Below are positions 57,830-64,000 of a DNA stretch of 64,000 nt, piece after piece; positions within the stretch are counted from its first letter, which is position 1, and each line of letters begins with the position of its first letter. A program made the position numbers and the translations under genes. This DNA is from Shewanella phaeophyticola (GTDB lineage Bacteria; Pseudomonadota; Gammaproteobacteria; Enterobacterales; Shewanellaceae), in contig NZ_JAODOQ010000001.1 of the NCBI RefSeq assembly GCF_025398315.1, positions 1,054,001 to 1,118,000 on the forward strand, written 5' to 3'. The notes beneath the pieces were generated by a model that made no database searches, was not told where the DNA came from, and was given only the letters and a program-made list of their open reading frames with translations.

Positions 57830-59592
57830 ATGAAACTAAAATACTTAGTCTCAGCGATGGCGGTGATGATGCTATCTTCTGGTGCTGCAGTGGCGAAGTC
57901 TGACAACTTAGCCTCATTTCATGCCGAAATGGATAGTTGTCAGTCATGTCATACTAAACCGGTAAAAGTGAGCGACAGCGAAACTCATGAAAATGCCCAG
58001 TGTAAATCATGTCATGGTGATTATGCTGAACTCGCAAATGACAAATTACATTTTGATCCACACACATCTCATCTAGGTGATATTAATTGTACGTCTTGTC
58101 ACTCTGGTCACGATAAACCTCAGTTAACCTGTAACAATTGCCACAACTTCGATATGGAAATGCCTTTTGCAGAAACCAAAGCGAAGAAAAAATGGGACGG
58201 TGCTTGGGATCAAGAAAAAATCCAAAAAGCCATTGATAAAGCCACTCTGTAGAAACCGTTGATGTGATTGTTGTCGGTGCGGGTTCTGCTGGTTTTAACG
58301 CTGCTATCTCTGCCAAAATGGCGGGTGCAAAAGTGGTTTTATTTGAAAAAGCCGCATATACAGGTGGTAACTCAATGCTAGCTGCTGGTGGTATTAACGC
58401 CGTGGGTACACCACAGCAGAAGAAAAAAGGCATTGAAGATAAAGTTGAATGGTACTACGAAGATGCGATGAAAGGTGGTCGTTACCAAAATGACCCTAAA
58501 TTAGTCCAAATCTTAGCTGAAGAGTCTGCGGATGCAGTTAAATGGCTTGAGTCATTGGGTGCAAACCTAGATGACTTAAAACGCTCTGGTGGTGCTCGTG
58601 TTGAACGTACTCACCGTCCATCAGGTGGTGCTTCAGTAGGACCACACATCGTTGATACATTACGTAAAGCAGCAAAAGAACGTGATGTTGATGTACGTTT
58701 GAACTCTAGAATTGAAAAAATCGTATTAAATGACGATAAGTCAGTTGCAGGTGTTGTGGTTCACGGTCGTCATTCAGGTTATAACATGGTTGCTGCAGAT
58801 TCTGTCGTATTAGCAACCGGTGGTTACGGCATGAACAAAGAAATGATTGCTTACTACCGTCCAACAATGAAAGACATGACCAGCTCAAACAACGTAACCG
58901 CGACTGGTGACGGTGTATTACTGGCTAAAGAAATTGGTGCGTCAATGACTGATATTGACTGGGTTCAAGCGCATCCTACCATTGGTAAAGACAGCCGTAT
59001 CTTAATCTCTGAAACCGTACGTGGTGTTGGCGCAATCATGGTAAACACTGATGGTGAGCGTTTCATCGATGAATTAACCACTCGTGACCGTGCATCTGAT
59101 GCCATCTTAAAGCAAAAAGATCAATATGCTTGGTTAGTATTTGACGAGCAGCTTGTTGCTAAGAAGAAAATGGTACGTGGTTATGATCACTTAGGCATGC
59201 TAAGTAAAGGTAACACTATCGAAGAGCTAGCTAAAATCACTGGCATGAGCAAATTACCTAAAACTGCAGGTGACTACAATAAGTATCAAGCAGCGGGTAA
59301 AGACGACGCGTTTGGTCGTGACGATATGCCACTTAACTTAACTAAGCCTCCTTTCTACGCTGTAAAAGTCGCTCCTGGTATTCACCATACTATGGGTGGT
59401 GTAGCAGTAGATACTGATGCTAACGTATTAAACCTACAAAGCTGGAAAATGTCTGGTCTATTTGCTGCGGGCGAAGTGACTGGTGGTTTACATGGCTTTA
59501 ACCGCCTAGGTGGTAATGCGATTGCTGACACTGTTGTGTTTGGTCGTATTGCAGGTGAAAATGCTGCTAAGCATGCTTTAGAGAAAAAATAG
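57830..59592 (+). CDS. fccA: Tetraheme flavocytochrome c, fumarate-reductase type (one frameshift)
   Basis: Periplasmic enzyme with four haems and FAD that reduces fumarate (or a related unsaturated acid). About 587 residues when joined. Signal peptide (MKLKYLVSAMAVMMLSSGAAVA-KSD). Haem sites CQSCH, CKSCH, CTSCH and CNNCH. FAD motif VIVVGAGSAGFNAAISAKMAG, then the fumarate reductase active-site text VQAHPTIG, TTRDRASDAIL, IHHTMGGVAVD and FNRLGGNA. The break at about 58246 lies where relatives have AGP between haem and flavin domains: about four bases of a GGNCC site appear lost, giving a TAG. Closer to FccA of S. oneidensis than to Fcc3 by memory. Other flavocytochrome c roles (ifcA, urocanate) cannot be excluded. 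Confidence 0.9.
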
Positions 59593-59632
59593 TAAACCGT
59601 AACACTCCATCTTTTATCCCTTGCGTTACTTT

Positions 59633-59663
59633 GGGTTAAGCCATCTGGCTTAACCCTTTTTTT
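59633..59663 (+). terminator. Terminator after the flavocytochrome gene
   Basis: Perfect arms GGGTTAAGCC / GGCTTAACCC, ATCT loop, seven T. Confidence 0.93.
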
Positions 59664-59795
59664 ATGTCTAATATGGAATGAATATAATCCTTTGGCGTAG
59701 CGACTAGCATCATTGTTTGTTGATCTTGACGATGGGCAGAACATACAAAACAGGGAATGGTATTAACGTGAGTTTAATGGTTCTTTTAAATACAA

Positions 59796-59825
59796 AAAAG
59801 CCGCAATGCGTGCATTGCGGCTTTT
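59796..59825 (-). terminator. Terminator after fabV
   Basis: Perfect 14-base arms (AAAAGCCGCAATGC / GCATTGCGGCTTTT) with a 2-base loop gap, T-run on the minus strand, 31 bases past the fabV stop. Confidence 0.92.
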
Positions 59826-59855
59826 CGCTAATGAGATGCTAATTCTAATTAAACG

Positions 59856-61058
59856 TTACAGTTCAATAACCTCAAATGTCACGTTAGGATCGACATCCGC
59901 TTCGTAATCGATACCCTCAATGCCAAAACCGAACAGTTTTAAAAACTCTTCTTTGTATTCATTGTAATCGGTCAATTCACTTAAGTTTTCAGTGGTTACT
60001 TGTGGCCATAAATCACGGCAGTGTTGCTGAATATCTTCGCGTAATTCCCAATCGTCTAAACGCAGTCTGTTTTCGCTATCAACCACAGGAGCTTGGCCAT
60101 CTTCACGGTATAAACGTTCGGTAAACAAACGGTAAATTTGTTCCATACACCCTTCGTGAAGGCCTTCTTGACGCATCTTCTTGAACACCATAGCGATATA
60201 TAGTGGCATTACAGGAATTGCTGAACTGGCTTGTGTCACAACGCTTTTTAGTACCGCGACGTTAGCAGAACCACCTTTAGAAGCTAATTGGTTATTTAAC
60301 GCATGTGCAGCACGGTCTAAATCCATCTTGGCTTGACCTAATGCACCATGCCAGTATATTGGCCAGGTTAACTCGGTACCAATGTAGCTGTAAGCCACGG
60401 TTTTACAGCCGTCAGCTAAAACGCCAGCATCACTTAACGCGCTCATCCATAATTCCCAATCCTGTCCACCCATTACGGTTACAGTGTCGGCAATTTCTTG
60501 CTCGGTTGCTGGTTCTACCGAGGTTTCGATAATGGCATTTTTATTGGTATCAACTGCAGTTGCAGAGTAGGTTTGACCAATGGGCTTTAGTGATGAACGA
60601 ATAACTTCGCCAGTGTCTGGTAATTTACGCACAGGTGAAGCTAATGAATACACCACCATGTCGATTTGACCTAAATCTTGCTTAATCAACTCTATCACTT
60701 GTTGCTTAGCTTCATGGCTAAAGGCATCGCAATTAATACTTTTAGAGTATAAGCCTTCAGCTTTAGCAAATTTGTCGAAGGCAGCGGTGTTGTACCAACC
60801 AGCCGTTCCGGGTTTGGTTTCTGTACTTGGTTTTTCAAAAAACACGCCGATAGTCGCAGCGTCACTACCAAATGCTGAGGCAATACGTGATGACAAGCCA
60901 TAACCACTAGAAGAGCCTACAACAAGGACTTTTTTGGTACCATTGGCTATTTTGCCTTTGGCTTTAGTGAGTTCAATTTGCTCTTTGACATTGGCTTCAC
61001 AGCCAACAGGGTGAGTTGTTGTACAAATAAAGCCACGGATCTTAGGTTTAATAATCAT
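59856..61058 (-). CDS. fabV: Trans-2-enoyl-ACP (CoA) reductase FabV
   Basis: NADH-dependent enoyl-ACP reductase completing each round of fatty acid elongation; a triclosan-resistant type. About 400 residues. Signatures: [21 protein letters not shown] at the start, the NADH motif [21 protein letters not shown] (about 45), and the catalytic Tyr-X8-Lys in [11 protein letters not shown] (about 235). The ending [17 protein letters not shown] is family-like. I chose the ATG at 61058 (MIIKPKIRG), with AAGGAAG upstream, over the long extension from 61142. Intact. It lies downstream of the sap genes. Confidence 0.95.
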   Translation of the reverse strand: MIIKPKIRGFICTTTHPVGCEANVKEQIELTKAKGKIANGTKKVLVVGSSSGYGLSSRIASAFGSDAATIGVFFEKPSTETKPGTAGWYNTAAFDKFAKAEGLYSKSINCDAFSHEAKQQVIELIKQDLGQIDMVVYSLASPVRKLPDTGEVIRSSLKPIGQTYSATAVDTNKNAIIETSVEPATEQEIADTVTVMGGQDWELWMSALSDAGVLADGCKTVAYSYIGTELTWPIYWHGALGQAKMDLDRAAHALNNQLASKGGSANVAVLKSVVTQASSAIPVMPLYIAMVFKKMRQEGLHEGCMEQIYRLFTERLYREDGQAPVVDSENRLRLDDWELREDIQQHCRDLWPQVTTENLSELTDYNEYKEEFLKLFGFGIEGIDYEADVDPNVTFEVIEL

Positions 61059-61163
61059 ATTTTGGTTTCTTCCTTTAACATTGGCTCTAGGATAATTAGT
61101 TCGACGACTAAATGGCACTGATTTTTGCAAAAAACAGGGCAAAACCGCAGTGGTTGGAGCAGT

Positions 61164-61949
61164 TTAGCGTCGTTGCATAAATTGACTTTGCTCTTGGATC
61201 AGCCGTTGTGTGTACTCATGCTGAGGGGAATTAAACAGTGCTTCAGTGGTGGTTTTTTCCACCATTTGACCATTTTGTAGCACCATAATCTTATCACTCA
61301 CATGGCGGATGATATTCAGATTGTGTGACACAAAAATATACGACAAGCCCAACTCTTTTTGTAGCTTTAACAGTAGGTTAATGATTTGAGAACGCACCGA
61401 CATATCCAATGCTGTTAATGCTTCGTCAGCAATAATAATTTTAGGGTTGAGCATTAATGCCCGCGCAACGGCAACACGTTGTTTTTGACCTTCAGACACC
61501 ATATGCGGATAAAAATCGGCATGCTCTGGCAGCAACCCGACTTTACGCAGTGTTTCATAGACCAGCGTTTTACGTTCATTTGAGCTAAGTTGGGTATTAA
61601 AGCGCAGAGGTTCTTTTAATAAATTACCAATCGATAAGCGTGGATTGAGCGAGGTGGTTGGATCTTGGAAGATCATCCTAATTAAGCGGCAACGCTGTTT
61701 TTGGTTACGGGTTTCTAAGGCTTCACCTTCAAAAAATATTTCACCACCGCTACGTTGTTCTGCACCCACTAAAATACGGGCTAGGGTGCTTTTGCCAGAA
61801 CCCACAGAGCCAACAATCGCCATCGTTTCGCCGCGCCCAAGTTCAAATGATACTGGCGATAATGCTTGGTAGTATTGTGGTTTGAAACGTTTATAACCGG
61901 TTAAGTATTGTTTACTTAAATCGGTGACTTTAAGCAATGGCGTCGTCAT
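61164..61949 (-). CDS. sapF: Peptide/antimicrobial peptide ABC transporter ATPase SapF
   Basis: Cytosolic ATPase of the Sap importer (sensitivity to antimicrobial peptides; also putrescine in E. coli). About 261 residues. Walker A is AIVGSVGSGKSTLA (about 46), the ABC signature SEGQKQRVAVARALML (about 151), Walker B IIIADEALTALD and the H-loop VSHNL. The start at 61949 (MTTPLLKVTDLSKQYLTG) lies inside the end of sapD, so the two are translationally coupled. Confidence 0.92.
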   Translation of the reverse strand: MTTPLLKVTDLSKQYLTGYKRFKPQYYQALSPVSFELGRGETMAIVGSVGSGKSTLARILVGAEQRSGGEIFFEGEALETRNQKQRCRLIRMIFQDPTTSLNPRLSIGNLLKEPLRFNTQLSSNERKTLVYETLRKVGLLPEHADFYPHMVSEGQKQRVAVARALMLNPKIIIADEALTALDMSVRSQIINLLLKLQKELGLSYIFVSHNLNIIRHVSDKIMVLQNGQMVEKTTTEALFNSPQHEYTQRLIQEQSQFMQRR

Positions 61950-62937
61950 CTTCTTGCTCACTTTGATAAGGGAAATGGCAGGCAAAATAGCGATCTTTTA
62001 TGTGTTCAAGATGTGGCTGTTTTACACACTTACGTTGTGCTTCTGGGCAGCGTGCATCGAGACGACATCCTGCAGGTAAGTGCTGCATCGACGGTGACGA
62101 CCCTTGCAATGTGGGTAAATCGGCTTTGTGGCGCATTTTTTGGGTGTGATCGGGTAAGTTTTTCAATAATGCTCGGGTGTAAGGATGAAAAGGTTGCTCG
62201 GCCATCGCAGCAGCAGTGCCCGACTCCATTACCTGGCCGCTGTATAGAATGGTTAGGTTATCACACCAATTCACCATAATTTCAAGTTCGTGACTCACCA
62301 GTAATATCGACACATTTTGCAATTGATTTAATTGTGACAACAACCTAAAAATTTGTGCTTGAGTGTTCAATTCCATTGAGTTTGTTGGTTCGTCAGCTAT
62401 TAACAGTTTTGGATGGTTAGCCACCGCCATAGCGATCATGACTTTTTGGCATTCGCCTTCAGAAAGCTCCCACGGGTAACACTTCATCAATTTTTTAGGG
62501 GTTTTAATGCCCACTTTATGTAACCATTTTTGAGCATTTAAATAAGTATCGCGGTTACGTCGCCAAAAGGGCACGTTCTTATTAGGCATCATGGCTTCAA
62601 TAAGTTGGCTGCCAATGGTTTTAACTGGATCTAAACTGCCTGAAGGGTCTTGAAATATCATCGCCATGTCGCAGCCCATTAAACAACGTCGTTCTTTGGC
62701 TGTCATTTCAAGTAAATTACGGCCGTCCCACATCATTCGGTCTGCAAAAATGTGCCAATTATGGCCAAGTACGCCTAAAATAGCTTTTGCAAATAAGCTA
62801 CGCCCCGAGCCAGACTCACCAAGCAAGCCATGAATTTCACCTGGGTTGATGGTTAAACTGACTTTTTCGAGTACTTTGACTCTACCCTGTGGGGTATCAA
62901 GTTCGATGGTAAGGTTACGCACGTCGAGTAATGGCAT
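61930..62937 (-). CDS. sapD: Peptide ABC transporter ATPase SapD (Walker A Lys replaced by Arg)
   Basis: Second Sap ATPase, about 335 residues. The Walker A reads GLLGESGSGRSLFAKAIL (about 34), with Arg in the place of the usual catalytic Lys (E. coli SapD has GSGKS, from memory). The ABC signature is SEGECQKVMIAMAVA, Walker B LLIADEPTNSME, and the oligopeptide-type C-terminus is GCRLDARCPEAQRKC. There, relatives read GPRCP; GATGC on the minus strand at about 62053-62057 may be an altered GGTCC. The frame is intact. It follows sapC by two bases. Confidence 0.9.
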   Translation of the reverse strand: MPLLDVRNLTIELDTPQGRVKVLEKVSLTINPGEIHGLLGESGSGRSLFAKAILGVLGHNWHIFADRMMWDGRNLLEMTAKERRCLMGCDMAMIFQDPSGSLDPVKTIGSQLIEAMMPNKNVPFWRRNRDTYLNAQKWLHKVGIKTPKKLMKCYPWELSEGECQKVMIAMAVANHPKLLIADEPTNSMELNTQAQIFRLLSQLNQLQNVSILLVSHELEIMVNWCDNLTILYSGQVMESGTAAAMAEQPFHPYTRALLKNLPDHTQKMRHKADLPTLQGSSPSMQHLPAGCRLDARCPEAQRKCVKQPHLEHIKDRYFACHFPYQSEQEDDDAIA

Positions 62938-62939
62938 AG

Positions 62940-63830
62940 TTAATTTCTTATTGGCGCAAGAGCTGAGCGTAAACCGTCGCCGACTAAATTTACCGACAAC
63001 ACCGTAAATAAAATGGCCACTCCAGGTATGGTCACCGTCCAGGGCGCAAGTAATAAATTATCCAGCCCTTGTGCCACCATGGCACCCCATTCAGGGCTTG
63101 GCGCCTGAGCGCCTAAATTTAAAAAACCCAGTGCAGCAATGTCGAGAATAGCGGCCGAGATTGCCATTGTGACCTGAATAATCACTACATCCCAAACGTT
63201 AGGCATAATGACATACAAAAAAATCTGGAACGAATTGGCACCGTCTAATTTAGCCGCGGTAACGTATTCTTTTTGTAACTCTTCGTGAACCGCTTGATGA
63301 ATGGCGCGCACAAATTGTGGGACCATTGCAATACCTACACCCCAAAATACATTGTTCAGCCCCGGTCCCATGACCGCTACCACTAAAATGGCCATCAATA
63401 ATGAAGGGATAGAAAGTAGAGCATCAAGTAAGTGGCTTAATACACTCGACTTTATGCCGCGCATCATGCCTGATAGAGAACCAATGATAAACCCAAAAAA
63501 TAACGATACCGCAACTATCAGTAATGACATGCCAAAGGTCAGTTGCACGCCATGCAAGATACGGCTAAAAATATCACGGCCTAAATCATCGGTACCCAAA
63601 AAGTGCTCAACACTGCCTGCGGGATCCCAAGATGGGGGTAAAAGCAAGACTTGTTGGTCTTGTGCTTCTGCGGAGTAAGGGGCAATAAGCGGTGCAAAAA
63701 TGGTTAATACTAATAAAAAAATCACTGCCCATAAGCCAATCACCGCAAATGGATTTGCCGAGAAGCTGTTCCATAAGCGCCACATTGGCGATTCGATATG
63801 GTCTTCGTGGTAGATTTTAATGCGCGGCAT
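62940..63830 (-). CDS. sapC: Peptide ABC transporter permease SapC
   Basis: Inner-membrane permease subunit, about 296 residues with about six hydrophobic segments. It has the DppC-type signature FLGTDDLGRDIFSRILHGVQLTFGMSLLIV (about 80) and the EAA loop EYVTAAKLDGANSFQIFLYVIMPN (about 188). The family-typical ending SVNLVGDGLRSALAPIRN is present. It overlaps the end of sapB by about 14 bases and is two bases from sapD, giving a tight operon. One intact GGACC lies here (63362-63368 region, MGPGLNN), an exception to the damage pattern. Confidence 0.93.
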   Translation of the reverse strand: MPRIKIYHEDHIESPMWRLWNSFSANPFAVIGLWAVIFLLVLTIFAPLIAPYSAEAQDQQVLLLPPSWDPAGSVEHFLGTDDLGRDIFSRILHGVQLTFGMSLLIVAVSLFFGFIIGSLSGMMRGIKSSVLSHLLDALLSIPSLLMAILVVAVMGPGLNNVFWGVGIAMVPQFVRAIHQAVHEELQKEYVTAAKLDGANSFQIFLYVIMPNVWDVVIIQVTMAISAAILDIAALGFLNLGAQAPSPEWGAMVAQGLDNLLLAPWTVTIPGVAILFTVLSVNLVGDGLRSALAPIRN

Positions 63831-64000
63831 ATAAGTCCTTTCTACTTATCGGATTGATTATAGTGTGCATTAAGTCAATTAAAATGCTCAAAAAGATAAT
63901 CAATAACGATACAGATAAGATACCTGCTTGAATCACAGTATAGTCGCGCTGATAAATACCTGACACTAACCAGCTGCCGACACCGAGCCATGAAAAAATC
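63817..64000 (-). CDS. sapB: Peptide ABC transporter permease SapB, C-terminal end only
   Basis: The last 60 residues of a membrane permease, reading FSWLGVGSWLVSGIYQRDYTVIQ..., then a final hydrophobic helix (GILSVSLLIIFLSILIDLMHTIINP) and stop at 63817-63819, overlapping sapC. Position and the closing helix fit SapB; the rest lies beyond the window. Confidence 0.85.
   Translation of the reverse strand, partial: IFSWLGVGSWLVSGIYQRDYTVIQAGILSVSLLIIFLSILIDLMHTIINPISRKDLYAAH

Noticed and set aside
57830-58252. A free-standing tetraheme cytochrome next to a separate flavin subunit
   Set aside because: Some Shewanella-like systems are split this way, but here the linker matches FccA on both sides of a lost Gly-Pro site, the spacing is only 11 bases, and the flavin part has no start or ribosome-binding site.
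63301-63678. 125-residue plus-strand reading frame inside sapC
   Set aside because: Antisense of a clearly coding SapC; composition follows the opposite strand.
1-64000. Reading the broken genes as genuine pseudogenes from genome decay
   Set aside because: Too many essential genes (lon, clpP, folD, cysS, SRP RNA) are affected, each by only one to four bases and always with intact coding text continuing in another frame. Decay would not favour one motif.
1-64000. CRISPR array, prophage or restriction-modification genes inside the window
   Set aside because: No regularly spaced repeats, phage structural genes or methyltransferase motifs of the DNA-modifying kind were found; the predicted GGWCC enzyme must be elsewhere.

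Overview
The window is from a Gram-negative, AT-rich gammaproteobacterium, almost certainly a Shewanella. The strongest evidence is a complete omcA-mtrC-mtrA-mtrB block, the extracellular electron-transfer conduit. Its MtrA is nearly recognisable residue by residue as the Shewanella protein. A fumarate-reductase-type tetraheme flavocytochrome c and a Vibrio/Shewanella-type TonB2 operon agree with this.

Layout: 1-3.8 kb holds glycerate uptake and use (glycerate kinase, GntP permease, CdaR/SdaR regulator, all minus strand). 4.2-11.8 kb holds the metal-reduction conduit (mtrB, mtrA, mtrC, omcA, minus strand). 12.1-18 kb holds the SRP RNA gene followed by a minus-strand run: comFB-like, histone-deacetylase-like, DUF2057, priC, a TSUP permease and dinG. 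dinG diverges from polB (18.0-20.4 kb) across one LexA box. 21-30 kb holds a TonB-dependent receptor, a methyltransferase and a six-gene TonB2 operon with overlapping genes (DUF3450, ttpC-like, exbB2, exbD2, tonB2, TPR). 30.3-33.4 kb holds a DUF885 lipoprotein, a small parvulin, a MITE-like repeat and a GNAT acetyltransferase. 33.6-44.2 kb holds feoAB, glnS, a Yip1-family protein, miaE, lpxH, ppiB, cysS, folD and a Pro-Arg-His tRNA cluster. 44.5-53.1 kb is the proteostasis block tig-clpP-clpX-lon-hupB-ppiD. 53.2-59.6 kb is an accessory block (AraC, DUF819, LysR, porin, flavocytochrome c). 59.8-64 kb holds fabV and the sapBCDF operon, running off the window end.

The most striking observation is not a gene. 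At least 15 genes and the SRP RNA are interrupted or altered at one predicted motif. Wherever conserved protein or RNA families demand GGWCC (usually a Gly-Pro codon pair), the sequence instead carries small indels or a C-to-T-like change. Essential genes (lon, clpX, clpP, cysS, folD, SRP RNA) are hit together, so this is best read as systematic consensus error at a modified GGWCC motif. It predicts an AvaII-like DNA methyltransferase elsewhere in this genome. I therefore annotate the affected loci as whole genes and note each break, rather than calling them pseudogenes. A few other indels sit in homopolymers instead (for example miaE).

No CRISPR array, prophage, integron or complete insertion sequence was seen. 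Several features are of real regulatory interest: a perfect 10-bp-arm palindrome before the TonB2 operon, a sigma-32-like promoter before lon, a Fur-like box before feoAB, a terminator separating omcA from mtrCAB, and an unexplained long hairpin between lon and hupB.
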